A stretch of 38,897 nt of DNA from Frankia alni (GTDB lineage Bacteria > Actinomycetota > Actinomycetes > Frankiales > Frankiaceae): contig JAMFSN010000178.1 in assembly GCA_026225295.1 (NCBI GenBank), positions 1 to 38,897 on the forward strand, written 5' to 3'. This document shows, one piece after another, positions 8,309-16,426 of the stretch. Numbering within the stretch: the stretch's first letter is position 1; each line of letters begins with the position of its first letter. The position numbers were made by a program, and so were the translations under genes. Under the pieces are notes generated by a model. That model saw only the letters and a program-made list of their open reading frames with translations. It ran no database searches and was not told where the DNA came from.

Positions 8309-9169
8309 TCAGACCCGCAGCCGGGCGCGCAGGGCGTCCCGCCCGGCGCGGTCGGCGGCGGCGGAGCGCAGCGTCGGAGCCGACCCGACGAGCAGCCGGG
8401 TGTAGACGTGCCGGGGCGCGTTGATGACGGTGCGGGCGGCCGCCACCTCCACGATCTCGCCCTCGTAGAGCACGGCGATGCGGTCGGCGACCCCGGCGAC
8501 CGAGCCCAGGTCGTGGGAGATGAACACCAGGGCCACCCCGGAGTCCCGCAGGTCCTTGAGGATCTGCAGCACCTGCACCCGGTTGGCCGAGTCCAGGCCG
8601 CTCACCGGTTCGTCGAGGATGATCAGCGCCGGCTCGGTGACCAGCACCCGGGCGACCGTGACCCGCTGGCGCTGCCCGCCCGACAGTTCGCCCGGCAGCC
8701 GCCTGAGCAGGTCCTCGTCCAGGTGGACGCGGGCCAGGTAGCGCCGGGCCCGGGCCACCGCCTCGGCCCGGCCCACGCCCTGGACGAGCAGCGGCTCGAT
8801 CAGCGACTCCTCGATGGCGAGGTCCGGGTCGAGGCTGCGCAGCGGATCCTGGAAGACGTACTGGACGACCCCCCGGCGGCGCAGCGCCCGCCACTGCCGG
8901 TGGGAGTAACCGGTCACGTCCTCGCCGTCGATGCGGATGCGGCCGGCCGACGCGTGGACGAGTCCGAGGACGGCCCGGGCGAACGTGGATTTACCCGAAC
9001 CGGTCTCCCCGATCACGCCGACGGTCTCGCCCCGCGCCACCGACAGGGAGACCCCCTGCAGCACCCGACGCCGACGCCGCCGCAGCCCGTAGTGCACCTC
9101 GAGATCGGTGACCTCGAGAACGGGACGCCCGGGACCGGCGTACCCAGGCGCGGCCGGGTCAGCGGACAC
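8309..9169 (-). CDS. Peptide/nickel-type ABC transporter ATPase (DppF/OppF-like)
   Basis: An ATP-binding subunit of a dipeptide/oligopeptide/nickel-type importer, 286 residues. Walker A GETGSGKST is at about 54-62, the Q-loop in VFQDPLRSLDP, the signature LSGGQRQRV, Walker B LIILDEPVSGLD and the switch His in FISHDLG. The C-terminal extension with TRLLVGS fits the DppF class. I choose the GTG at 9169 rather than a start at 9217: AGAAGGAG lies seven bases before this GTG, and it leaves only an 11-base overlap with the other ATPase gene instead of 59. It would pair with that ATPase to power the two permeases. Confidence 0.92.
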   Translation of the reverse strand: MSADPAAPGYAGPGRPVLEVTDLEVHYGLRRRRRRVLQGVSLSVARGETVGVIGETGSGKSTFARAVLGLVHASAGRIRIDGEDVTGYSHRQWRALRRRGVVQYVFQDPLRSLDPDLAIEESLIEPLLVQGVGRAEAVARARRYLARVHLDEDLLRRLPGELSGGQRQRVTVARVLVTEPALIILDEPVSGLDSANRVQVLQILKDLRDSGVALVFISHDLGSVAGVADRIAVLYEGEIVEVAAARTVINAPRHVYTRLLVGSAPTLRSAAADRAGRDALRARLRV

Positions 9170-10067
9170 GGTCCAACTCCTTCTCGCCAGCGCCCAGGTG
9201 GTCGCCGGAGCCGTCAACCTCGGGAGCGTCGGCCGCGGGAGCGTCCAGGAACCGGTCCAGGCCGTACTGCTCGTGTTCGTCGATCAGCAGCCGGGTGTAC
9301 TCGTGCCGCGGCTGGTAGAGGACCTGCGCGGTCGGGCCTTGCTCGACCACCTCACCGGAACGCATGACCAGCACCTCGTCGCACACCTGCGCGACGACGG
9401 CCAGGTCGTGGGAGACGACCACGAGCGCGAGCCCGGTCCGTTCGCGCAGGTCGGCCAGCAGGTCGAGGATCTCGGCCTGGACGGTGACGTCCAAGGCGGT
9501 GGTCGCCTCGTCGGCGATGAGGACCTTCGGGCCGGCCGCGATCGCCGCCGCGATGAGGACCCGCTGGAGCATGCCGCCGGACAGCTCGAAGGTGAACTGG
9601 CCGTAGACCAGCTCCGGGTCGCGCAGGCGCACGGCGGCCAGCAGCTCCAGCGCCCGGTGCCGCGCGGCCCGCCGGTTCAACCCCTTCTTCACCCGGCTGA
9701 CCTCGGCGATCTGCCGGCCGACCGGGATCGACGGGTTCAGGTAGGACGCCGGGTCCTGGAAGACCGCGCTGATGGTCCCGCCGCGCAGGTCCACCCACCG
9801 GGCCGGGGTGAGCCCGGCGATGTCGTGGCCGGTGATCTCGATGGAGCCGCCGGACACCACGAAGTGCTCGGGCAGGATCCCCAGCGCCGCCCGGCAGGTG
9901 AGCGTCTTGCCGCTGCCGGATTCCCCGACGATGCCCACCACCCGACCCGGCGTGAGCTCGAAGGAGACGCCGTGCACGATCTCGCGGTCGTTGACCTCGT
10001 CCCGGATCCGGACGTCGCGCAGCGCCAGCACCGCGCTTTCGGGGACACCTTCGGGGACCGGCGTCAT
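9159..10067 (-). CDS. Peptide/nickel-type ABC transporter ATPase (DppD/OppD-like)
   Basis: The second ATPase of the importer, 302 residues. Walker A GESGSGKT is at about 48-55, the Q-loop in AVFQDPASYLNP, the signature LSGGMLQRV, Walker B VLIADEATTALD and the switch His in VVSHDLAVV. The spelling of the signature and of Walker B (IADEATTALD) is that of DppD/OppD subunits. The tail after residue 265 (EHEQYGLDRF onward) is acidic and unlike the usual OppD ending with an iron-sulfur-type Cys motif; no such Cys cluster is seen. Its start overlaps the DppC stop by four bases, so translation is probably coupled. Confidence 0.93.
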   Translation of the reverse strand: MTPVPEGVPESAVLALRDVRIRDEVNDREIVHGVSFELTPGRVVGIVGESGSGKTLTCRAALGILPEHFVVSGGSIEITGHDIAGLTPARWVDLRGGTISAVFQDPASYLNPSIPVGRQIAEVSRVKKGLNRRAARHRALELLAAVRLRDPELVYGQFTFELSGGMLQRVLIAAAIAAGPKVLIADEATTALDVTVQAEILDLLADLRERTGLALVVVSHDLAVVAQVCDEVLVMRSGEVVEQGPTAQVLYQPRHEYTRLLIDEHEQYGLDRFLDAPAADAPEVDGSGDHLGAGEKELDRVR

Positions 10068-10957
10068 CGGGCACCACCTTCGACGGAAACGGGTTCACGA
10101 TCGGCGACCCGGTTGACGCGCGCCCTACGGGTGTTCAACAGCGCGCGTCCCGCCTCACCGGAGACATCCCGGATCGCGTCGGCCAGCTGGTTGCAGCCCC
10201 AGACGGTCGCCATGATCAGCACGATCGGAGCGACCGGGGCGTACGGCTGGTAGTGCAGGTAGCGCAGGTCGGAGGCCAGCAGACCACCCCAGGTCGGCGC
10301 GGGCGGCTGAACGCCGATCCCGAGGAAGGTGAGGCTGGAGACGACGACGAAACCGATGCCGACGGTCTGGGCCAGCGCCACCGCGATCGGCGGCAGCACC
10401 TTCACCCAGACGTGCCGGCGCACGATCCAGCCGATGGAGGCGCCGGAGATCAACGCCGCCTCGACGTACTGCGAGCGCGCGACGGCCAGTGTCGCGGCCC
10501 GCGAGACCCGGTAGAACAGCGGGGAGATCAGCACCCCGACGGTGATCATCGCCTGCGAGATGCCGTTGCCCAGCAGCGCGGTCACCGCGACCGCGAAGAC
10601 CAGGAACGGCAGAGCGATCAGCGTGTCGGCGACCCGCAGCGTCAGCCACTCGAACGCCCGGCCGAGATACACCGACAGAATGCCCGGCACGGCCCCGACG
10701 ACCAGCGCGATCAGCGCGACCTCGACCGAGCCCAGCACGCTGATGCGCGACCCCTCGAGCAGTCGGCTCAACACGTCCCGGCCGAGGTAGTCCGTCCCGA
10801 GCCAGTGGTGCCAGGACGCTCCGGCCAGCTGCTGCGGGCCGCCGGCGAGCGGGTCCTGGGGGGCGAGGAGCTTGCCGAAGACGGCCAGGAAGACGATCAC
10901 GAACAGGACGCCGGCGGCGATCCGGGCCGACACCAGACTCAGGACCCGGCGGACCAT
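10064..10957 (-). CDS. ABC transporter permease (DppC-like)
   Basis: An inner-membrane permease of the DppC/OppC type, 297 residues with about six membrane segments: one near residues 8-28 (ARIAAGVLFVIVFLAVFG), then a periplasmic loop containing HHWLGTDYLGRDVLSRLLEGSRIS, which is the hallmark of DppC proteins, followed by five helices. The cytoplasmic EAA-like loop that docks on the ATPases is in YVEAALISGASIGWIVRRHVWVKVLPP. The C-terminus carries a basic tail. It lies between DppB and DppD with a one-base gap on one side and a four-base overlap on the other. Confidence 0.93.
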   Translation of the reverse strand: MVRRVLSLVSARIAAGVLFVIVFLAVFGKLLAPQDPLAGGPQQLAGASWHHWLGTDYLGRDVLSRLLEGSRISVLGSVEVALIALVVGAVPGILSVYLGRAFEWLTLRVADTLIALPFLVFAVAVTALLGNGISQAMITVGVLISPLFYRVSRAATLAVARSQYVEAALISGASIGWIVRRHVWVKVLPPIAVALAQTVGIGFVVVSSLTFLGIGVQPPAPTWGGLLASDLRYLHYQPYAPVAPIVLIMATVWGCNQLADAIRDVSGEAGRALLNTRRARVNRVADREPVSVEGGAR

Positions 10958-10958
10958 G

Positions 10959-11993
10959 TCACACCCCCCGCTGCGAGGCCGGGGTGACCCGGCCCAGCAC
11001 GACGTTGATGATCAGGTTGAAGCTGACGACCAGCAGGATCGAGACCACCAGCACGCCCTGCACGGCGGGTACATCACCCTGCTGGGCCGCGTCGTTCGCG
11101 AAACGGCCGAAACCCTGCAACCCGAAGATCCATTCGGTCACGACGGAGCCGCCGATGATGACGGGGAACCGCGCGCCGAGGACCGACAGGGCCGGGCCGG
11201 CCCCGTTACGCAGCACATGCCGGAAGAAGATCCGCCGCGGGCTCAGCCCCCGCACGATCGCCCCGGTCACGTAGTTCTCCCGGTAGGCGGCGATCAGACC
11301 GGACCGCAACTGCCGGGCGACAACGGAAATGGCGTCGAAGCTCAGGGCCACGGCCGGCAGCGTGATGTGGGCCAGCCACAGCCCGAAGCCCTGGTTGGCC
11401 GGCACATAGCCGGCGGAGGGAAACCAGCCCAACCCGACGGCGAAGACCTCCACCAGGATGATGCCGACCACGAACGGCGGCATCACCGAGATGACCGTCA
11501 TGAATCCGGTGATGACCCGGTCGATCCAGGTGGTGCGGCGCACCGCGGCGAGGGTGCCGAAGGCGAAGCCGAACACCACCCCGATGATCAGGGCGAAAAA
11601 GCTCACCGACAGGCTGATGGTCAGGCCGTCCCCGAGCAGTTGCGTGATACTCACTCCGCTGGACCAGCTGCGGCCGAGGTTGCCATGCAGCAGATGGTCG
11701 AACCAGCTCCCGTACTGGGCCAGGAACGGGCGGTCCAGGCCCCACTGGCTCTCGATGTTGTGGATGGCCTGCGGCGTCGCGTCCTCGCCCAGTTGGAGAC
11801 GGGCCGGGCTGAGACCGCTCAGGGCGCGCAGCGAGAAGGTTACGAACGTCGCCACCAGGAAAACCGGGACGAAGATCGCGACCGAGCGGGCGAGGGTGGC
11901 CAGGGTGCGGCCGGCCGCCCGCCGCACCCTGGCCGCGACGACCCCAGGGCGCCGACCGGAAACGAACGGGTAGGTAGCCGCGCTCACCGCCAT
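10959..11993 (-). CDS. ABC transporter permease (DppB-like)
   Basis: The partner permease of DppB/OppB type, 344 residues. An extended N-terminal arm of about 35 residues precedes the first membrane helix (LARSVAIFVPVFLVATFVTFSL). The family loop WGLDRPFLAQYGSWFDHLLHGNLGRSW is present at about 90-117, and the docking loop is in YRENYVTGAIVRGLSPRRIFFRHVLRN. GAGGAGG stands seven bases before the ATG at 11993. It forms a heterodimeric channel with the DppC-like protein. The transported compound cannot be read from the permeases, but in this operon it is plausibly an organosulfur compound rather than a peptide. Confidence 0.93.
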   Translation of the reverse strand: MAVSAATYPFVSGRRPGVVAARVRRAAGRTLATLARSVAIFVPVFLVATFVTFSLRALSGLSPARLQLGEDATPQAIHNIESQWGLDRPFLAQYGSWFDHLLHGNLGRSWSSGVSITQLLGDGLTISLSVSFFALIIGVVFGFAFGTLAAVRRTTWIDRVITGFMTVISVMPPFVVGIILVEVFAVGLGWFPSAGYVPANQGFGLWLAHITLPAVALSFDAISVVARQLRSGLIAAYRENYVTGAIVRGLSPRRIFFRHVLRNGAGPALSVLGARFPVIIGGSVVTEWIFGLQGFGRFANDAAQQGDVPAVQGVLVVSILLVVSFNLIINVVLGRVTPASQRGV

Positions 11994-12062
11994 GAGGTTG
12001 CCTCCTCTCGATGAAGGTCGATGAATGTCAACGAACCCTTGGGAATCTCAGCTGGATGGGCG

Positions 12063-13613
12063 TCAGTCGCTGATGGTCACGCCGTTCCAGTCGATGTGGG
12101 CGGGGTTCTTCGGCAGGTTCGAAATGGACTTGCTCTTGGCAAACAGGTTCGGCGCGGAGTAGTCGAAGATCAGGGCCTTGCTCTGCAGTCCGGCCCGCGT
12201 GGCGGCCTGCAGCACCTTGGCGTAGTTGGGCGAGTCCAGCGGGGTCTGGCGAACCTTGGCCACCGCCGCTTCGAAGCCCGCCGGTTCGTAGGGCGAGCTG
12301 AGGTTCAACACGCCGTTGGGGCCGAAGTGCGCCGTGAGCGTCTGGACAGCCGAGTCGCGCCCGGTCGTGCCGTAGAGGGAGAACGTCAGGTCCTTCGCGA
12401 AGAAGGGCGTCGCCCAGTTCTTGTCGACCTTGATGCTCACCTTGATCCCGACGGCCGCGAGTTGGGACTGCACGATCTCCGCGGCCGGGTCGTCCGTCAG
12501 GGTCACCAGTTGGAGGGAGATCTGATTCGGCTTGTAGCCGGCTTCGGCCAGCAGCTGCTTCGACTTGGCCGGGTTGTACGGGTACAGGTCCCCCGACTGC
12601 GGGTCGTAGGCCACGTAGCCCGGCGGGAAAGGCTGGTCGGTGGCCTGGCCGTAGCCGAAGGTGAGCTTGTCGACGAACTCCTTGCGGTTGATGGCGTACC
12701 GGACGGCGTCGACGACCTTGGGGTTGGTGAACGGTGCCTTGTTGACGTTGACGCTGATGTTGCTGGCGTTGAAGCCGGGCTGCACGAAGACGTCGAGGCC
12801 GGCGGCGGTGGCCGCCTTGGCCTGACTCGCGGGGAGGTCGGCGAAGTTGTACGTGCCGGTCTGCAGGCCCGCGACCACCGTCGAGGGATCAGAGGCCGAG
12901 ATCAGCTGCACATTGTCGAAGTGGATGTCCTTGGCGTCCCAGTAGGTGGGGTTCTTCTTCAGGACCGCCTTGGTGCCCGGGATCAGCTGGGTCACGGTGA
13001 ACGGCCCGGCCCCGACCGGGGCCTGGTCCAGCTTCGTCGGGTCGGCCGCCGCCTTGGGACTCGCGACCTGCAACACCCGCTCGCCCAGCAGCAGCGGAAT
13101 CTGATAGTCAACCTGGGTCAGGTGGACCAGCACGTCCAGGTCACCGCTGGTCGTGACCGCCTTGATGGAGGTGAGGTCGCCGAACAGGGCCGAGTTCTTC
13201 TGCGTCTTGGCGCGCTCGATGGCGTCCTTGACGGCCGCGGCGTTCACCGGCGTGCCGTCGCTGAAGGTCAGGTTCGGGCGCAGATGGAACGTGACCTCGG
13301 TACCGGCGCTGTTGTATTTCCAGCTCTCGGCCAGGTCCGGGACGGCGTTGCCGTTGGCGTCGGTCTTGGTCAGCGACGCGTACACGAGGGCCAGCTCCCG
13401 GAACTGGGCTCCGCTGCCCCCGACCACCGGGTCCCAGTGCGTCGGGAAGTACGAGGCGGCCCACTTCAGGGTGGGCGATCCGCCGCCGCTCCCCCCCGCT
13501 GCCGCGCCGCCGCCGCTGCCGGCGCAGGCGCTGAGCACAACGGCCGAGGAGGCCGCCAGGGCCGCCATCCAGGTTGCCGGGCGGGCGCGCGGGGTGCGTC
13601 GTGCGGGGGTCAT
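12063..13613 (-). CDS. ABC transporter substrate-binding lipoprotein (family 5)
   Basis: A periplasmic-type solute-binding lipoprotein of family 5 (DppA/OppA/NikA), 516 residues. The signal peptide has the basic stretch TPARRTPRARPATW, a hydrophobic core and the lipobox LSAC with Cys30 as the lipidated residue, followed by a Gly/Ser linker. The mature part has the family's opening blocks (LKWAASYFPTHWDPVVG, DLAESWKYNSAGTEVTFHLRPNLTFSDGTPVNAAAVKDAIER) and ends with the common C-terminal lobe. I place the start at the ATG at 13613, six bases after AAAGAG; the frame is open to 13649. It is the component that decides specificity, so its ligand would tell what the whole operon is for. Confidence 0.93.
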   Translation of the reverse strand: MTPARRTPRARPATWMAALAASSAVVLSACAGSGGGAAAGGSGGGSPTLKWAASYFPTHWDPVVGGSGAQFRELALVYASLTKTDANGNAVPDLAESWKYNSAGTEVTFHLRPNLTFSDGTPVNAAAVKDAIERAKTQKNSALFGDLTSIKAVTTSGDLDVLVHLTQVDYQIPLLLGERVLQVASPKAAADPTKLDQAPVGAGPFTVTQLIPGTKAVLKKNPTYWDAKDIHFDNVQLISASDPSTVVAGLQTGTYNFADLPASQAKAATAAGLDVFVQPGFNASNISVNVNKAPFTNPKVVDAVRYAINRKEFVDKLTFGYGQATDQPFPPGYVAYDPQSGDLYPYNPAKSKQLLAEAGYKPNQISLQLVTLTDDPAAEIVQSQLAAVGIKVSIKVDKNWATPFFAKDLTFSLYGTTGRDSAVQTLTAHFGPNGVLNLSSPYEPAGFEAAVAKVRQTPLDSPNYAKVLQAATRAGLQSKALIFDYSAPNLFAKSKSISNLPKNPAHIDWNGVTISD

Positions 13614-13645
13614 CGTTTTCTCTTTCTGGGTGGGATCGCCCGCGG

Positions 13646-15082
13646 TCACGGGACGAGAACCGGGCTGGTCGGAGCGGTGGCATCGGTCGGGGTGGTGGCA
13701 TCGGTCCCGGTGCTGGGACTGGTCGGGGCCGGGTCGGCCTGGTCCGGCCCACCGCGGGCCGCGCTGTGACGGTTCTCGGGGATGGGCAGGCCGAGGTTTC
13801 CGCGCAGGGTGGTCGACTCGTACTCGTCGCGCACGACGCCGCGCTCCCGCAGGATCGGCAGCACCTCGTCCGTGAAACGGGCGAAGTCGCTGGGTACCGT
13901 GACGCTGATGTTGATGCCGTCGAAGGCCCCGGCCTCGAACCAGCGCTGAATCTCGTTGGCCACCGTGAGCGGCGAACCGACGAACGGCGAGCGGGCGGCC
14001 TGCAGTTGATGCTCGACCACCTGGCGCAGCGTCAGGTGGTTGTCCCGGGCCAGTTTCTTGATGGCCTCGGCATGGGTGCGGAAGCTGCGCTGCCCGGCCT
14101 CGGCGACCTCGGCCTCGGGGAACGGCGCGTCCAGGTCGTACCGGGAGAAGTCATGCCAGCCGAACGGCCGGCCCAGCTCGGCCAGCGCCCGGTCGAAGCT
14201 CTTGCCGCCCAGGATCGCGTCTTCCTGGGCCCGGGCCTCCTCGTCGGTGTCGGCGATGATCGGGAAGATGCCCGGCATGATGAGCAGGTTTTCCGCGTCC
14301 CGGCCCTTCGCCGCGGCGCGCTCCCGCAGGTCGGCCCGGAACGCCTGACCCTGTTCGACCGTCTGCGCGTGGGTGAAGACCGCGTCGGCGACGCTCGCGC
14401 CCAGGTCGCGACCCTCTTCGGAGTCGCCGGCCTGGAAGATCACCGGCTGGCCCTGCGGCGTGCGCTCCAGGTTCAGCGGGCCGACGACCGAGAAGTACTC
14501 ACCCTTGTGGTTCAGCTGGTGCTGACGGGTGCGGTCGAAGAAGACGTTGCGCTGCTTGTCGCGCGGGAACGCATCGGCCTCGTAGGAGTCCCAGAGTGCC
14601 TGGGCGACCCCCACGTGCTCGAGCGCGCGGCCGTAGCGGGTCGCGTAGTCGTAGTGCTCGTCGCGGCTGTAGTTGCCCGCGGTTCCCCCGTCGCCGCTGG
14701 TGACGACGTTCCAGCCCGCGCGGCCGCCGCTGATGTGATCGAGCGAGGCGAGGCGGCGGGCGACGTTGAACGGCTCGTTGTAGGAGGTCGTGATCGTGCC
14801 CACCAGGCCGATGTGGTCGGTGTGGACGGCGACGGCCGACAACAGGGTCAGCGGCTCGAGCCGGCTCAGGTAGTGGTTCGGGGAATCGGGGGTGATGAAC
14901 TGGCTGTCGACAATGAAGATGAGGTCGAACTTCGCCGCCTCGGCCTCCTGGGCCCGGGCGATGTACCAGCGGATGTCGACGCTGGCGTTCCCGGGTATCT
15001 CGGGGCTGAGCCAGGTGTTGTGCTGCCCGGGGCCGCCGACGCCGATCAGGATCGCACCGAGCTTGAGGGTGCGACGAGACAT
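13646..15082 (-). CDS. NtaA/SnaA/DszA-family flavin monooxygenase, first gene of the operon
   Basis: The third DszA-type monooxygenase of this block and the first gene after the leader peptide. It is 478 residues, about 30 longer than its paralogue at 6884-8230 because of a Pro/Thr/Asp-rich tail (after GNLGLPIPENRH) made of TDATTP-like units. Family blocks are DIRWYIARAQEAEAAKFDLIFIVDSQF, HIGLVGTITTSYNEPFNVARRLASLDHISGGRAGWNVVTS and GQPVIFQAGDSEEGRDL. GGAAGG lies seven bases before the ATG. The enzyme would use FMNH2 from the reductases at the far end of the operon. A sulfone, sulfide, sulfonate or N-substituted acid are all possible substrates for the family; the leader peptide favours a sulfur compound. 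Confidence 0.93.
   Translation of the reverse strand: MSRRTLKLGAILIGVGGPGQHNTWLSPEIPGNASVDIRWYIARAQEAEAAKFDLIFIVDSQFITPDSPNHYLSRLEPLTLLSAVAVHTDHIGLVGTITTSYNEPFNVARRLASLDHISGGRAGWNVVTSGDGGTAGNYSRDEHYDYATRYGRALEHVGVAQALWDSYEADAFPRDKQRNVFFDRTRQHQLNHKGEYFSVVGPLNLERTPQGQPVIFQAGDSEEGRDLGASVADAVFTHAQTVEQGQAFRADLRERAAAKGRDAENLLIMPGIFPIIADTDEEARAQEDAILGGKSFDRALAELGRPFGWHDFSRYDLDAPFPEAEVAEAGQRSFRTHAEAIKKLARDNHLTLRQVVEHQLQAARSPFVGSPLTVANEIQRWFEAGAFDGINISVTVPSDFARFTDEVLPILRERGVVRDEYESTTLRGNLGLPIPENRHSAARGGPDQADPAPTSPSTGTDATTPTDATAPTSPVLVP
13676..13711. repeat. 18-bp in-frame tandem repeat, two copies
   Basis: GGTGGCATCGGTCGGGGT at 13676-13693 is followed by GGTGGCATCGGTCCCGGT at 13694-13711. It encodes TDATAP and TDATTP units in the C-terminal tail of the monooxygenase, beyond the conserved family ending. 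Confidence 0.85.
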
Positions 15083-15187
15083 AGTGATGCCTTCCTTCGG
15101 ACCTCGCTGGGAGGTGAGGGATCAAATGGGGGTGGGCGGTGAGAAGTAAGAGGGGGGTAGCGGGGTGCGACCGGTGGACCGGCCGTG

Positions 15188-15285
15188 CGGGCCCGGCTCG
15201 GATCCCGGGTTCGGGCCCGACCCGCCCACCGTGCGGAGCACCGGCGGTCAGGGGAGCGGATTCGCGCCGCGGCGCGCCCCGCGGC
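15188..15285 (-). promoter_or_regulatory. Hairpin-rich leader region after the Cys leader ORF
   Basis: Between the leader ORF stop and the first monooxygenase there are 252 bases with no gene. On the transcript they can form a 7-bp perfect hairpin (GCCGCGG and CCGCGGC, loop of six, 15266-15285) and a long hairpin between two CGGGCCCG copies (15188-15195 and 15212-15219). No clear run of T follows, so a Rho-independent terminator is not proven; Rho-dependent attenuation or control of translation would also be possible. Confidence 0.45.
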
Positions 15286-15334
15286 CGAGCCGAAGGAGGG
15301 ACCGTTCGACGTCGCCGCTGCGACTACGAAGAGG

Positions 15335-15415
15335 TCAGCGACAGAGCGTGGCGCCGCTGCGGGCGTTGTCCAGCCAGCGACAGCACGTGAGCATCACGGC
15401 GGCGGGCTGGGTCAT
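15335..15415 (-). CDS. Cysteine-type regulatory leader peptide (26 aa)
   Basis: A short ORF of 26 codons with an adjacent Cys-Cys pair and a penultimate Cys; its tail is CCRWLDNARSGATLCR-stop. Two of its Cys codons are consecutive (TGC TGT) and the last is TGT, followed by CGC TGA. The tail fits Asp-x-Ala-Arg-x5-Cys-Arg, shared with three other short ORFs in the window. It begins 102 bases left of the LysR start on the opposite strand and ends 252 bases before the first monooxygenase. No Shine-Dalgarno is visible, so the message may be leaderless. Short Cys-rich ORFs that sense Cys-tRNA and attenuate downstream sulfur genes are known in mycobacteria, and actinomycete leader peptides with a similar RHVDL...CR tail are annotated. 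I infer the same role here. Confidence 0.75.
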   Translation of the reverse strand: MTQPAAVMLTCCRWLDNARSGATLCR

Positions 15416-15440
15416 GAGAGCTAGCTTGCGAGGTCAGGGC

Positions 15441-15522
15441 GACAATGTCCAACTACGCTTCGTGTCGGTCACCCATCACGTTGTCTAATGATTTATTTTC
15501 GACTAGATCGATAGACAATGTC
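15441..15522. promoter_or_regulatory. Divergent control region with candidate LysR operators
   Basis: This AT-richer stretch separates the leader/operon promoter from the LysR gene. It holds a perfect inverted repeat, TTGTCTA (15481-15487) and TAGACAA (15512-15518), with centres 31 bases apart, and two copies of the odd palindrome GACAATGTC (15441-15449 and 15514-15522). The core GACAA therefore occurs three times. Spaced repeats near a divergent LysR gene are the usual layout for LysR-type binding sites. The second repeat overlaps the LysR start codon, suggesting autoregulation. Confidence 0.6.
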
Positions 15523-16426
15523 GAGTAGTGTGCTAGGCGTGGTTCGGACCCTGGACATCGCCCCGCTGCGCAGCTTCGTGGCGGTCGCGGACTGTGGTGG
15601 CTTCCAGCGCGCCGCGGCCGCCCTGCACCTCAGTCAGGGCGCGGTGAGCCAGCACGTCCGCCGCCTGGAGTCCGCCCTCGGTCGCACCCTCGTCGAGCGG
15701 CAGGGGCGCGGCTCGCGTTTCACGGCCGACGGCCAGCAGCTGCTCAGCCACGCGCGGCACATCCTCGCGCGCCACGACGAGGCGGTGCACAGCTTCGGCG
15801 CCCAGACCGACGCGACGGTGGTGATCGGCTCGACCGAGCACGCCGCGGCGCAACTGCTGCCGCATCTCGCGACCGAACTGGAACAGGCGTTGCCCCACTG
15901 CCAGGTCCGGTTCCGCATCGACCGGGGGACGAAGCTGCGCGAGGGGCTGGCCACGGGTCGCATCGATCTGGCCCTGCTGCTCGGCCCGGCCGACGACCCG
16001 GCCGCGACGCCGGTCGGCGAGTTGACGCTCACGTGGTACTCGGCGCCCGGGTGGACCCCGCCACCGGCCCATCAGCCGGTGCCGATCGTGGCGTTCGACG
16101 ATCCCTGCGCGCTGCGGACCCGGGCGCTGCAGACCCTGTCGCGCCACGCGGTCGCCTCCGTGATCGGGGCCGAGGCCATCCAGCTGGCCGGCGTCCAGGC
16201 GGCGGTCGGCGCCGGGTTGGGGGTCGCCCTGATGGCGACGCTGGGCCAGACCCCGGTCGGCCTGGTCGCCCGCTACGACCTGCCGACCCCGGCCCCGCTC
16301 GAGCTCGCGGTGTGGTCCCGGCCCGGCCTCGACGCCGAGATCTCACACCGCACCAGCACCGCGCTGCGCCGCCTGCTCGTGGCGCCGCCCGCCGTCCCGG
16401 ACCTCGAACTCGCCACCGGCGCCTGA
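15518..16426 (+). CDS. LysR-family transcriptional regulator
   Basis: A LysR-type regulator of 302 residues. The winged helix-turn-helix is at about residues 12-72 (LDIAPLRSFVAVADCGGFQRAAAALHLSQGAVSQHVRRLESALGRTLVERQGRG), where SQGAVSQHVRRLE is the recognition helix. An effector domain follows from about residue 95. LysR proteins normally begin two or three residues before this helix; the ATG at 15518 adds about 11 residues, and GTG codons at 15530 or 15539 are alternatives. No Shine-Dalgarno is seen. It is divergent from the large monooxygenase/ABC operon, with repeats in the shared region, so it most likely controls that operon. The ligand is unknown. Confidence 0.92.
   Translation: MSSSVLGVVRTLDIAPLRSFVAVADCGGFQRAAAALHLSQGAVSQHVRRLESALGRTLVERQGRGSRFTADGQQLLSHARHILARHDEAVHSFGAQTDATVVIGSTEHAAAQLLPHLATELEQALPHCQVRFRIDRGTKLREGLATGRIDLALLLGPADDPAATPVGELTLTWYSAPGWTPPPAHQPVPIVAFDDPCALRTRALQTLSRHAVASVIGAEAIQLAGVQAAVGAGLGVALMATLGQTPVGLVARYDLPTPAPLELAVWSRPGLDAEISHRTSTALRRLLVAPPAVPDLELATGA

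Noticed and set aside
8309-9217. Upstream start of the DppF-like ATPase at 9217.
   Set aside because: It would overlap the neighbouring ATPase by 59 bases, while the GTG at 9169 has an AGAAGGAG seven bases upstream.
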